The notes: generated from the letters alone by a model not told the origin. Positions 31,285 to 43,150 are shown, counted from the stretch's first letter. The stretch: 64,000 nucleotides of DNA from Delia radicum (GCA_021234595.1 CM037855.1:190891198-190955197), one strand, 5' to 3'. Numbers and translations: made by a program.

Positions 31285-32915
31285 GAGCGCGCACTCTTTG
31301 AAAAAGTTTCATCATATTGATGAAACTGTTTCATAACTCATATTTATGATGTTATTTGATGAAGAATTTCATAAAAATGTATGGTCAAATGTTTCATAAA
31401 TCTTCATCATTGCAAAAAAAAGGTCCATAAACCATGTGAACAAATATCCATTTCAAATTTAGAAATCATCAAAGAAATTAAGAATTTTCATTTGAATTTA
31501 CGAAAATGTAATTTGTAATTTAGATTTTTTATTTAAAATTGAGAAACTATCATAACATCAATTAAAAGCCGGAATTTCTAATCAGTTGATGTGCTCTATT
31601 CTATTAATTTAAATTTTATGTATTTCAGTGGACACTGGAATTTTCAACATTAATTAATGTTTTTAAATTCAAAATTAAAATTCTCAACTTAATTTATTTT
31701 TTCTGAATTTAAATATGAAATTCCGACTATTAGTTGATATATTCTGAATAACAGCTGACAAATTATTGGATTTTAAAATAATGTATTAAAAATAAATTTT
31801 CGTCATTGGTTGTTTTTTGCCACAGAAAATTTTTCATTTCATAAAAATTTATGAATTTGCTTCATCATATTAACAAATCGTCTTATAACATTTATAAAAC
31901 ATTTCACGATAACCTATGCAACTTCTTCATAAATGGTATTTTTTAAAGAGGTATAGAACTTTGAAATGGAATAAAACAAAAAAAAAAAAAAAAAAAAAAA
32001 AAGATGAATTTAAATTGACATGAAATTTACTTTATTCGGAAGATAATCTTCTAGCATTATAATTTAAATATGACTTCTGGCATATGACCGTCACGGCTGG
32101 CTCGGACGTAGTCTAATCTGGAGATCCAATTTTCGATGACTTTTTCTAACATTTGTGGCCTTATATTAGCAATAACGCTGCGAATGTTGTCCTCTAAGTG
32201 GTCAATCGTTTCGGGCTTATCGGCGTAGACTAGCGAATTCACATATCCCCTCAGAAAATAGTCCAGCGGAGTTAAAATCGCACGATCTTGGAGGCCAATT
32301 CACGGGTCCGAACCGTTAAACTATGTGGGTTACCAAACGTTTCCTTCAATAAATCAATTGTGGCACCTGCACATCATAGTTGTTCCATTGATGAACGAAA
32401 AAGACAGTAATCATGGCTCTATAGCGGTCACCATTGACGGATAGACTGATTGGGGTCTTCCTCTACACTACGCTCTACAGCTGCAATGACTTCTTCTGGA
32501 TTCATATTATCATTTAGTGTAAACGTGGTGCGAAAACGTTCCATAGTTAATCGAATTAATTGCTCTGATGGACGATTATGTTGACCGTAAAAATGGACTT
32601 AGTGCGCGATACGTATTTCGAACAGAACCATGATTTTCAAAATAAATTTGCACAATTTGGTTAATTTTGTTCAGGCATCAGTCTATTCTTGTTGAAATGC
32701 CAAACCAAACTATACATAATCCCTTGACAGCTGACAAAATGGTCGCCAGTTAAAAAAGTGTTGCCAACTTAAAGTTCTACACCTGTATAAAACATTTCAT
32801 GAATATGATGGAGCTTGTCGTCAATTTAAAACTTTATGAAACAGCTTCACCATAGTCGTGATGCATTGCATTGGACGAAAATCATATGATGAAGCTTTTT
32901 TCCTTTGGGGTGAAC
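31285..32915. mobile_element. TIR element rich in ATGAAA, carrying a nested transposon
   Basis: The left end CTTTGAAAAAGTTTCATCAT and, in inverse, the right end CAAAGGAAAAAAGCTTCATC match well. The interior is rich in TTTCATAA/TTATGAAA motifs and is non-coding. It was split at about 31,935-32,802 by a deleted Tc1/mariner-type element, leaving about 760 bp of its own sequence. Confidence 0.55.
31935..32802 (-). mobile_element. Tc1/mariner-type element, deleted, copy 1 (minus)
   Basis: The TIRs resemble those of the plus-strand copy at 33,715-34,447 (AGAGGTATAGAACTTTGAAA and, in inverse, ACAGGTGTAGAACTTTAAGT). On the minus strand 32,057-32,260 encodes the transposase C-terminus: NSLVYADKPETIDHLEDNIR, ANIRPQMLEKVIENWISRLD, ending HMPEVIFKL. 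Earlier coding parts are present only as broken stretches (a PPRSCDFNSAG-like stretch near 32,270, a DRYRAM-like patch near 32,420). Confidence 0.78.
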
Positions 32916-33714
32916 AACAATCGACTTTCGGGCTTAAGTGTATGTACGATTTTATTTGACATGAGTCGGTTGTGAAGATTATCTTCACTTCCGATTCCTC
33001 TTCTCAACTTAGCCAAAAACTAGGAAATAGCCACCATGAATTTATCAAACTAGTATTGTGATAATTTACCAATTTATTGGCAAACATGTTTTTGTGAGAA
33101 GATCTTCTTTTTTAGCAGTCGGTGGTTAATTTTTATTTTGTAGTTTAGCTTCGTTGTAACATTTCTGAAAAAATGTTCCAAAATTTTAAAATTAAAATAC
33201 GCAGCTGAATGGTTAATTTTGCTTAGTTGGATGATTCATATTGCTGATAATTGTTTATGCGTAAAACATTTAAAAGTAAGGAAAGTGTCTATTCACGAGT
33301 ACAAAATTTCCAAATAGTCTGTCTACACGATCGGTTTTGTTAATGATTACTCAATTATTGTAAAACAAAAATAAAAACTGTGAAGTTCAGTGTAAAAGCA
33401 AAAGATCATTAAATATTTTTTGTAAAAGTTCAATGGCTGATCGACCGACCACAAACCAACAAGGAAAGCATAAAATATAATTGCAATCTGTTAATGACAG
33501 TTATTGGAGACTAATTTTGACATTTAAATAAAATTTATTTTAAAAAGGCTTAACCTACAGTGGGGATCACTTGTGAGTACATATAAGTACTCTTTACACC
33601 TAAAGATACAGGGCCGAAAAATATTTGACACTAGCACTAAAGTAAACTTTCTAAAGGTATAAGGAGTGCTGAATCTAAATCTGGTCTCAGAATCACTCTA
33701 TTATACTACAAAGG
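32916..33714. other. AT-rich DNA, nothing recognised
   Basis: No gene, RNA or paired repeat ends were found. Confidence 0.55.
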
Positions 33715-34447
33715 GTGTTCTTTATACTGGTATAAGAACTTTAAGTTTGTCAACATTTTTTTAAACTGGTGGTCATTTTGTTTGGCATTTTAAAATGAAG
33801 AGACTGACGCCTGAACCAACGCTTCCAAATTGTGCAAATTTATTTTGAAAAATCATGGCTCTGTTCAAAATACGTATCGCGCAAGAATTTTGCGAATTTT
33901 GTTTAGCGATGAAGCTCACTTTCGGTTAAATGGAAACGTCAATAAACAAAACTGCCGTATTTGGAGTGATGATAATCCTCAAGTGCATGTTGAGACAACC
34001 GTTACATCCAGGAAAACTGACTGTGTGGTGTGCTTTACGGGCGGGTGGAATCATTGGTCCGTACTTCTTTAAAAATGAATGCTGGTCGGAATGTTACAGT
34101 CAATGGTGACCGCTATAGAGCCATGATTACTGACCTTTTTCGTTTATCAATTGAACAACTATGATGTGCAGGAGCTTGGGTTTCAACAAGACGACGCAAC
34201 ATGTCACACAGCTCGTGCCACAATTGATTTATTGAAGGAAACGTTTGTTAACCGCATAGTTTCACCACGTTTCGGACCCGTGAATTGGCCTCCAAGATCG
34301 TGCGATTTAACTCCGCTGGAAGTCATATTTAAATTATAATGCCAGACAATTATCTTTCGAATAAAGTTAATTTCATGACAATTTAAAAAAATTCATCTTT
34401 GTTTTACTCCATTTCAAAGTGTTTATACCTCTATAAAAAACATCCTT
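33715..34447 (+). mobile_element. Tc1/mariner-type element, deleted, copy 2 (plus)
   Basis: Starts GGGTGTTCTTTATACTGGTA and ends with the inverse of GGATGTTTTTTATAGAGGTA. It is about 730 bp and holds parts of a transposase gene. It belongs to the same family as 31,935-32,802 but in the opposite orientation. Confidence 0.8.
33800..34339 (+). pseudogene. Tc1/mariner-type transposase, catalytic part, broken
   Basis: The first frame (33,830-34,072) has LFSDEAHFRLNGNVNKQNCR with the first catalytic Asp. It is followed by a frame change and stop near 34,071 and a NVTVNGDRYRAMI stretch near 34,090-34,130. The second frame (34,151-34,339) has LGFQQDDATCHTARATIDLL with the second Asp, then VNWPPRSCDLTPLE with the third catalytic position. 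It jumps directly to the terminal EVIFKL, so about 60 residues after the catalytic core are deleted. The N-terminal DNA-binding domain is also missing. Confidence 0.85.
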
Positions 34448-35053
34448 TATATTAACGAGCAAAGTGTTGTTTTTTGATCAAAATGCGCCGATTTTTCAAC
34501 TTCCTGGAAATATGTTTTTTATAATACTTGTAACGACACCTGAAGACGTTCTTTTCTCTTACCTTTTTTTTTGCAGTTTTTGAATTTTTAATCTATGAAT
34601 ATCAGCTAATATTAGCAATTTTTCTGCAAGGATCCTCCCAGCAAAAATGCTGCTGCCTTTACCGACTTTTTTTTGAGTGAACCAAATAAAGAAAATTTGA
34701 AAATAAAGCCAAAGTTGTCTTGCTTTATTCAACTCCATATTTTACCTTTCTTAAAAAAACAACAAAAAATTTGAACTAACATCTCAATTTGAACTATAAA
34801 TTATAAATAAGTGCAAAGTTGGATTACCAACGGTTTACTAATTTATCTACTGAAGTTTTTTCGGCTAAACTTCACGTTAATGGTACGGGCCCGAGAAGCC
34901 CATAAACCGTTAAGCGTAATAACATACTAGTGTGGGTACCACTCTAAAAAATGTATGTAATTCACTACTAAAAATGAGTAAAATTTTTGTTTAATAGAAC
35001 TCAAAGTGGACTAAAAATAAACACCAATGCGTAAAAATTGTTTTACACACTTC
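34448..35053. other. AT-rich DNA, nothing recognised
   Basis: The sequence runs up to the assembly gap without recognisable features. Confidence 0.55.
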
Positions 35054-35153
35054 NNNNNNNNNNNNNNNNNNNNNNNNNNNNNNNNNNNNNNNNNNNNNNN
35101 NNNNNNNNNNNNNNNNNNNNNNNNNNNNNNNNNNNNNNNNNNNNNNNNNNNNN
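35054..35153. other. Assembly gap (100 N)
   Basis: Exactly 100 N, the conventional size for a scaffold gap of unknown length. Open frames spanning it are artefacts. Confidence 0.98.
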
Positions 35154-35895
35154 TTCTAACTAACCCTGTCCCATATTTTCGCAGACTAAAAAACACACAG
35201 ATAAGAAGAAAAAGGAACCTGCAAAAACACTCTGTACGCTTTACGTCGACACTCAACTTGTTTCAGTATTAGTTTTTTATTGAAATTTTAAAAAATAAAA
35301 AATAAATTTAAATAAAATTGTTTTTCACCACCATATCCACCATCATGATCATCTCTTCATACATTCGGAGCAAATATAACATGCATATAAAAATTGTTCT
35401 CAACAGCAAAAAAAAAAAAAAAAAATAGAAAAAAAAATAGAAAAAAAATAGAAAAAGTTAAAAAAAGAGAAAATATAAAAATTCTAAATGTAAACAAAAG
35501 TATTTTTGGATATTTTTCTTATTTAAATTTTTTTTTTTTTTTATATTTTCTTTCTAAAAGATCTGAAAGACAAACATCGAATGCGAGAGAGTAGCATAAG
35601 TCTGCCTAAACGAAAAATAATAATAATAATAATACACCCACTAACAAACTAATCTCGTATCGCACATATGGTGGAGCCAAAAACAAAATAACCTATCCCC
35701 CAACTAACGGTTGTTTAAGTTATTAGAAATAGGTCATAAAGAAAATCATTAATAGCCTGCACATTGGGTTATGGCATTTAACCCGTCTGCTGGTTTGAAA
35801 TATATTTCACCAGTTAGTTTATGTTTGTTGGGTCAAAGTGACCCGATTTAAAATCAATAAATATTAACTTTTTGTAATTTATGTTTACATTCATA
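35154..35895. other. Low-complexity AT-rich DNA
   Basis: Includes GAAAAAAAAT runs (35,408-35,470), T runs and an AAT repeat near 35,609-35,631. No gene was seen. Confidence 0.55.
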
Positions 35896-36143
35896 CACAG
35901 AGAAAAGAAATAAGTGCCAACCGAATTGAAAAGTGTATATTAATGGTAACAACTTCTAAATTCAGTTAGTATAACGAATATTATATTAGACTTCTGAATA
36001 TTTTGTGTGTTACAACTAAAAACTTAGTTGAAGTAACCGAACTAATGTTAAATTGTGCCAACCGTCCTGAAATTCGTAATAGCCGAATTAGGAGTCGTAG
36101 TAACCGAATTTTAGTTGGCAATAGCTAAACTTTTCTCTGTGTG
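35896..36143 (+). mobile_element. MITE family B, copy 3
   Basis: CACAGAGAAAAGAAATAAGT to TTTTCTCTGTGTG, flanked by TA. Shares AGTGCCAACCGAATTGAAAA and AGTCGTAGTAACCGAATTTT with the other copies. Confidence 0.85.
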
Positions 36144-36190
36144 TAATTACAAATTTTGGACACTTTTAAATGATAATAGCAAAAAATAGC

Positions 36191-37985
36191 ATGGATGGTA
36201 ACCGAGTCGAAGAGGGTCCTGGTAAGTGGTAACGCTCATTTTCTTTTAATTTTCGGTAAACGGTATTTTAGGGGGTAACGATCATTGAAGTATTTCGGTA
36301 ACGGGGTTTTAGCATTAACGGTATTTCGTTTATTTCGGTAATGGTATTTTAGCGGTAACTGTATTTTATTTATTTCGGTAACGTTGTTTTAGGGATGACG
36401 TTATTTAAATTATTTCGGTAACGGTATGTTAAGGGTAACGTATTTTAGTTATTCAGGGTAATGTTAATGTACACCGATATTTTCCTAACCCTCATTATGC
36501 CCTCTACACTCAAAAAAATAAGTTAGTACAAAAGTAGTAAAACGTCTTGTAAATCAGGTATACTATTTTTTAGCAAATTTTTGCTAAAATCGTGTTTTCA
36601 GCTAAAATTTTTTTTATACTTATTCAGCACTTAACTGTTTTATACTAATGCTTTAACGAATATACTAATGTTTTACTAATTAATTTGCTAAAAAAAATTG
36701 TGCTGATAAGCACATTAATAGTGTGGACGACAACCAGAAAAAGATATACGCAGAATGAAGCAGATGTCGCGGCATGTCAGGATGTAGTAGAGAAGAGGAA
36801 AATGATACTAAAAAGTACAACTCTAATAAGACATATAAAAAAATCAAACCATGGAAGACTTTGTATCTGTTTTTCATACATAAAACAAAATTGAGGATTA
36901 AAACAACTTAAATTTTAATTAAATAAAAGACAAAAAAAATATTTTAATTTAATATGTATTTCTAAACGTAATGTTTATAGATTAATAATCTAGTGTGGTC
37001 AAATTGCAAACAAACATATACAGACATGTAGACAGAGTAAAGCGAAAGACAAAGACACACATCTTTTCCTTTTTCTTATTGCAAAAAAAAAGGGTTTTTT
37101 TCTTTTCTTTTCGTTTCGTTTCGTTTCGTTTGTTTTTGTTTATTTTTTCGTTTCGTTTCTATAATTATCTTCGGCAGTTGCGGGTCCTTTAAAAGAAAGC
37201 ATCATTTAGACAACCATTGATGTAAGTAGTTGAAAGAAAATTTTTGTTATGTATATATATTTATTTCTATATATTTTCAGATATTAAATTAATTCATGTC
37301 GGTCAATGTGTGGAAAATGAAAATTTTATAGTTCGTAATTATTGTAAAATTATTTTTAAAAGAATCACAAAAAATATGTTTTAATGATTTTCGGCAATAC
37401 AATTAACTAAATTACAATTTTTCTACAAATTTTTTGCGTTTTTTTTCAGTCTAACTAAAATTCAGCAAAACATTTATTAAGTTTTAGCAAGGCATTTTTA
37501 TTTCTAATCTACTAAGTGTTAGCAAAACTTTTGCTGAATCTACTAATTTTGTTGCTAAAAATCAGCTCGCTGATTTTTCAGCAAAAGATTTTGCTGACAT
37601 TAGCAATTTTTGCAAGCACCCTCCTGACTAAAATTTTGCTGACTGAGCAAAATTTGTTGCTGACTTAACAAACTTTTTTTTTTGAGTGTAGTTTTAATGA
37701 CTGGCTAGTTTATGATAAAACTTTGGGAAAATATATCAATTTACAGCAGTTTTTATTTGCAGATCTTGTTAGATTATTTCGGTAACAGTATTTTAAGGAT
37801 AACGCTATTTCAATTATTTCGGTAACGGTATTATAGCGATAACAGTATTTTAGTCATTTCGGTAGCGGTATTTTAGGGTATTGATTTTTAATTATATCGG
37901 TAACGGTATTTTACAGATAACGGTATTTCAATTATTTCGGTAACGCTATTTTATGGATAACGGTAGTCAGTTGCAAGAGTTTTGA
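36191..37985. repeat. GGTAACGGTATTTTA minisatellite split by an insertion
   Basis: Array pieces at about 36,191-36,473 and 37,773-37,975 share units of about 20 and 40 bp built on TTATTTCGGTAACGGTATTT and AGGGATAACG. They are separated by the TIR element at 36,507-37,688, which evidently inserted near the array. Units are diverged. Confidence 0.75.
36507..37688. mobile_element. TIR element, CACTCAAAAAAATAAGTT ends
   Basis: TA at 36,505-36,506 and 37,689-37,690 flanks TIRs CACTCAAAAAAATAAGTTAG and, in inverse, CACTCAAAAAAAAAAGTTTG. The inner edges are rich in TTAGCAAAA and TTTTGCTGA motifs, like the elements at 38,478-40,346 and 46,327-47,039, suggesting a common origin. No transposase; the CTTTTCGTTTC repeat near 37,104-37,160 is simple sequence. 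Confidence 0.75.
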
Positions 37986-37999
37986 ATCAATGAAAATAG

Positions 38000-38477
38000 T
38001 AACATAAAAAAGAAAGCACACTGCGAGAATTATCTTCATTACAGTAATGAATTTCTTCATAGCTTTAATGAAAATTGTAACTGGAACTCGATCATTAAAA
38101 CTTTTCATGGAATCTATGACACAGGTTTCATTAAAGTCAATTTTTATGAAATGTTTGTAGAAGTAATGACAATCTTTATACAACTAATGAATCATTACGA
38201 CAATGAAATGTTTATAGAATTTATGAAATAGTTTCATAAAATTTTTTTACATTATGAAGTTTCCTTTTATTAATAAAACTCTTCATGAATGTCTTAAAAA
38301 GTGCATTGGAACTAAGCCAATGGAACCGCTTCATATGATTTTTTAAAAAATTTTATTGAATTCCAACATTATAACAACGCTAATAAAGCACGTTATGAAA
38401 TCTGTTGAACACTTTAGAATTAAATCTTAAAACTAAAGTTTCAAATGTATGAAAATTAATGAAACTATGAATTGTTA
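38000..38477. other. ATGAAA-rich AT DNA
   Basis: CACTGCGAGAATTATCTTCA at about 38,020 resembles an end of the CACAGAGAGAATT MITE family, but a matching second end was not found. It is probably a decayed or truncated copy. Confidence 0.4.
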
Positions 38478-40346
38478 CACTTATAGAAATAAACCTTTAA
38501 AAATTGCAAAAAAAAACTACCAAAAATTAGTTAAAAATTAAATTGAAGAAAAAACTGCTAAAATTAGTAAAAAATGGTATTAAATATAGCAATATAAGAA
38601 TATCAAAAATAAATACGTTGAATTTACAAATATTTAGTTATATTTAAGCTAAATTTTAGTTAATTGAAAGCAACAAAAGAATCTGTTCAAATCAGTAAAA
38701 AACGTTTACTAAATTTAGAATATCAAAAATAAATAAATGCAAAAACATTTACTAAATCTAGAATATTAAAAATAAATATGTTGAATTTACAAATTTTAGT
38801 TATATTTGAGCTAAATTTTAGTTAATTAAAAGCAACAAAATAATTCTGCTAATATCAGAAAAAACTTTTAATAAATCTATCAAAATTGAATATGTTGAAT
38901 TTTCAAATATTTAGTTATATTTGAGCTAAATTTTAGTTAATTAAAAGCAACAAAATAATCTGCTAAAATCAGCAAAAACTTTTACTAAATCTAGAATATC
39001 AAAAATAAATATGTTGAATTTACAAATATTTAGTTATATTTTAGCTAAATTTAGTAAATTGAAAGCAACAAAACAATCTGCTAACATCAGCAAAAACATT
39101 TACTAAATCTAGAATATCAAAAATTAATATGTTGAATTTACAAATATTTAGTTATATTTGAGCTAAATTTTAGTTAATTAAAAGCAACAAAATAATCTGC
39201 TAAAATCAGCAAAAACGTTTACTAAATCTAGAATATCAAAAATAAATATGTTGAATTTACAAATATTTAGTTATATTTGAGCTACATTTAGTAAATTGAA
39301 AGCAACAAAATATCAAAAATAAATATCTTGAATTTACAAATATTTAGTTATATTTGAGCTAAATTTTAGTTAATTGAAAGCACCAAAATAATCTGCCAAA
39401 ATCAGCAAAAACATTTACTAAATCTATAATATCAAAAATAATATGTTGAATTTATAAATATTAGTTACATTTGAACTAAATTTTAGTTAATTAAAAGCAA
39501 CAAAATAATCTGCTAAAATCAGCAAAAACATTTACTAAATCTATAATATCAAAAATAAATATGTTGAATTTATAAATATTTAGTTACATTTGAACTAAAT
39601 TTTAGTTAATTAAAAGCAACAAAATAATATGCTAAAATCAGCAAAAACATTTACTAAATCTAGAATATCAAAAATAAATATGTTGAATTTATAAATATTT
39701 AGTTACATTTGAACTAAATTTTAGTTAATTAAAAGCAACAAAATAATATGCTAAAATCAGCAAAAACATTTACTAAATCTAGAATATCAAAAATAAATAT
39801 GTTGAATTTACAAATATTTAGTTATATTTGAGTTAAATTTTAGTTAATTGAAAGCAACAAAATAATCTGCTAAAATCAGCAAAAACTTTTACTAAATCTA
39901 GAATACCAAAAATAAATATGTTGAATTTAGTTAATTGAAAGCAACAAAACAATCTGCTAAAATCAGCAAAAAACATTTACTAAATCTTAGTAGATCAAAA
40001 ATTCATTAAAAATTAGAAAATTTTTTTTTACAGTTTTTTTTTTAATGCGAATAAAAGTCTGCCCTTATAAAATCAGCAATCTAAAAATTTTTAGCAAACA
40101 ATTTCTGTTGATTTTAGCAAAATTATTTTTTTTTGCTAATTTTACAGAATAATTTTTCAATTAACTAAAATTCACATCGAATATTAATAAAATTTTGTAG
40201 AGTCAACAAGTTTATTTTTGCTGTTATTTTTTTATTAACATTTAGCAAAAGAATCTGCTAAATTTTGCAGTTTTTTCTGCAAGAGCATTTCTAACTAATT
40301 TTTAGTAGCTTTTTTTGCTATTTTTACAGGTTTATTTCTATGAGTG
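38478..40346. mobile_element. TIR element D, copy 1, filled by a 118-bp tandem array
   Basis: TIRs of about 40 bp: CACTTATAGAAATAAACCTT and, in inverse, CACTCATAGAAATAAACCTG, each continuing into AAAAATNGCAAAAA. TA at both edges (38,476-38,477, 40,347-40,348). Between about 38,610 and 39,995 lies a tandem array. The outer parts, especially CAGTTTTTTCTGCAAGNNCA, match the shorter copy at 46,327-47,039, which lacks the array. Confidence 0.82.
38610..39995 (+). repeat. 118-bp tandem array, about 12 units
   Basis: Each unit contains AATCTAGAATATCAAAAATA, ATGTTGAATTTACAAATATT, TTTTAGTTAATTAAAAGCAA and AATCTGCTAAAATCAGCAAA. Unit starts, judged from ATGTTGAATTT, fall at about 38,620, 38,779, 38,893, 39,011, 39,130, 39,249, 39,330, 39,445, 39,562, 39,680, 39,799 and 39,917. 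Some units are shortened, and neighbouring units are most alike, as expected from local duplication. Confidence 0.9.
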
Positions 40347-40469
40347 TATGAAAAAATAAAAAAATTAAGTCTTTGAAATAATTTCATAGCTCTAAAGAAA
40401 ATTTTCATTAAATTTATGAAGAGATAATTTATGAATTTTTTTTTTATGAAACTATGAAATAAGAATTTT

Positions 40470-40795
40470 GTATGTATTGTTGATCTTTTAAAATTGTATT
40501 TCATTTGAATTGTCAGGTTCGAGATCACAATTAAATGTTACTATTACAAATAGAAAACACTAATTGTTAATAAATGTAAAAGCAGATGAAAAAACTACTG
40601 TGGGGATCAGCGCTAGAGGGAGTGCCACACTTTCGACCTAAACTTTCTCTCATTACCGCTGATCCCCACAATATCTTTTTCATCTTCTCTTACATTTATT
40701 AACAATTAGTGTTTTCTATTTGTAATAGTAACATTTTAGTTATGATCTCGAACCTGACAAGTCAAAAGGAAATGCAATTTTAAAAGATCGACAAT
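40470..40795. mobile_element. Foldback element, copy 2, almost without loop
   Basis: The left arm (GTTGATCTTTTAAAATTGTA ... GTGGGGATCAGCG) at about 40,470-40,615 is followed within tens of bases by its inverse, about 40,657-40,795. It is the same family as 6,974-7,820, but the space between the arms is only the short CTAGAGGGAGTGCCACACTT..TTTCTCTCATTACC stretch. As single-strand DNA or RNA it would form one hairpin of about 140 bp. Confidence 0.85.
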
Positions 40796-40799
40796 ACAC

Positions 40800-41379
40800 T
40801 CAAAACTAGATGACAGCACAATCAATAATAATCATTTAGAAGATATAAATAAATAATATCTATTAAATCATTAACAGTGTTGCCAGAAAACATTTTTGCT
40901 CATGTCCGTATATTGGAAGTTAGAATCCCCCAAAATTCAAAAACAAAAATTTAAAATTTATCTCAAAATCAATTTTTTAACCATTTTGGTAACCAAAACT
41001 AGTATCGGATATGGTTTGGATTAATAAAAAATTAACTTTTATTAGAAAGTTTGAAATTTTTTTCTTGAAATCAAATATTACTAAAATTTCTAAGTTCTAG
41101 TAAATAGTAACATATTTTGAAGTGAATTTTTATTAGAAAATATATCAAAGCTTTTCCTCATCTGAGTGAAAACATATCAACTCCAACACCATTCGGATTT
41201 ACCATTTCCGATTTCATTGAAATTCACCACCCTAGTAGTACTCGGCAAAACTCGACGGAGCATAAATTTCAGAGTCCGGAGCATTTCGGTTTCCGAAATA
41301 TGAGGTCATGAATATAACTTTTGAACTATACACGATTCAAAATTCGCGTTAGTGCCGTTCGCCTAATTATTAGGTAAAA
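40800..41379. other. AT-rich DNA, nothing recognised
   Basis: No gene or repeat end was recognised. Confidence 0.5.
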
Positions 41380-42805
41380 CTGTGCTCTTTAAAATGATAT
41401 TAATATATCGGCCATTCCATTCAAAATCGCTTAAAATCGCATTCAGGAACTTTATGGACAAACTTAAAGATTGGCGTTTTTACTTTTTTAAATTTTGAAA
41501 ATGTGCGGTTTAGTTTTTTTTTTGAAAAATGAGAAATATGCAAAAAGTGTGTAAGTCTGTGTATTCGTATTTTCTTTAATATTGATCGGATCATCCATAT
41601 TTAAATTGCATTGGAATGGTACCGTACTCTACTTTTATACTGCGAATTAAAATTAAAATTTTCCAGCGTAAAACAGAAGTGAATGTTTTTATGCAATTTA
41701 TTTTTAATTTTTAAAATTAATTTTTCTAACGTTTGGCCACTCTTGATTTAAAAAAAAAGAATGCACATTTGCGAAATATGGAATTCTTACCAAATAATTT
41801 AATATAATAATATAATATAATATATAATAATATAATATATAATAATATAATAATAATATAATAATATAATAATATAATATATAATAATATAATATAATAT
41901 AATAATTTAATAATATTTTTTGTTTTTTTTCCGATTTATTAAGATTAAATTTTAAAATGTAATGTTAAGGAGCCCTTTAAACGTCTCTGTTTTAAAAATT
42001 ATACACTGAATTTTGAGGATTTTTATGTAGGTAAAAGATATAAGAATCGACTGAAATATTCTGTTTAAAACTGTTAATTTTTAACCCTTTCCAGTACAGA
42101 TTTGCCATCGGATATTAGATTTTTATAGAAAGAAACATGATGTTGAAAGGGTTAAACATTAAAGACTTAATATTCATTTGTCTTTCATGTAGAGGAGGAA
42201 TCTTAAAAATTAAATTTATAGTTTTTAAAAGAGATACATTTGAACGGTGCCTTAGCTCAACATTTTTAAATTTAATCTTTTTAAATTTGAAAAATTAAAA
42301 AAAATAACAAGTTGTGGTTTTTTCTATGAAAGCATAATGCAAGCTTTTTTTCAATAAATCGTTAATAATAGATAAGCCCCGGAGCGGAAGTGTTGTTTTT
42401 TAGTACAAATTCCATATTTTGCAAATATACATAATTTTTTTCAAATCGAGAATGGCCAAGTTTTAAAAAGTGCATTTAAAAAGAAATTGGAAAAGTTGAT
42501 TTTTTTTTAACGCTGAAAAAAAAAACTTCATTCCGCAGTAGAAAAAAGTAGGTTAGTGTATCATTCCAGTGAAATTAAAATTGTGATAGTCCGATGAATA
42601 TTTAATAAAATACGAATATTCAAATTTACACACTTTATGCCTTTTTTCATTTTTAAAAAAGCAAAATCGCTCAGAAAACCGTGGATTTTTCAAAAATTGA
42701 AAAACTAGAAACGCGAATCTTTAAGTGGCTCCAGCGAGTTTCTAAATGCAAAATTTAATTGAAATCGGAAGACAGAAGAGCAAAAAAATTACCCTTTGGC
42801 CGGTT
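41380..42805. repeat. 1.4-kb imperfect palindrome with about 410-bp arms
   Basis: The left arm (41,380-41,797) includes CTTAAAGATTGGCGTTTTTA, AAAAAGTGTGTAAGTCTGTG and GCGAAATATGGAATTCTTAC. The right arm (about 42,395-42,805) holds the inverse counterparts (CTTAAAGATTCGCGTTTCTA, AAAGTGTGTAAATTTGAATA, GCAAAATATGGAATTTGTAC). Identity is perhaps 70-75 percent by eye. The loop contains an AATAATAT microsatellite (41,797-41,925) and unassigned AT DNA. It is a likely old foldback or long-TIR element without coding capacity. Confidence 0.78.
41797..41925. repeat. TATAATA microsatellite
   Basis: Alternating AATAATAT, AATATAAT and TAATAATA units over about 130 bp, without C or G. Confidence 0.9.
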
Positions 42806-42892
42806 TTCGATTGGACTACTAATATATAAAGGGCAAAAAGCCATTTATTGAACTCTTGAGTTTAAATCTCGATATCATAAAATGCGCATCAT

Positions 42893-43150
42893 TTTAATTT
42901 TTTTTTTTTTTAAAGAGAAGGAAATTCTTCCTATTAATTAATGTGTTTCATTCTTTGGAAAGGGGATAGTGGAGAGATGAAAGGTGGTGAAAGATGAAGG
43001 ACTTCAAACATGGCAACACTGTAATTGCGCCAGTAGATAATTCTTAGAACAGTTGTTGCTCGCCATCTGATGTAGAGTTGGCGAATTTATTGAAGCTTTT
43101 TGTTTCATAGCCCTGATTCATTATTTTACTTCGGTGCTGTTGCTTTAGTA
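42893..43150 (-). mobile_element. SINE-like repeat body, copy 2, headless
   Basis: The inverse of this stretch matches the body of the repeat at 7,258-7,625 (GAATCAGGGCTATGAAACAA, CAATAAATTCGCCAACTCTA, TTTCACCACCTTTCATCTCT). It has about 45 bp absent from the other copy and begins with a T run on the plus strand, the expected A tail. The tRNA-like head is missing. Confidence 0.75.

Noticed and set aside
35011..35272. Open frames across the N run
   Set aside because: They exist only because N codons are not counted as stops.
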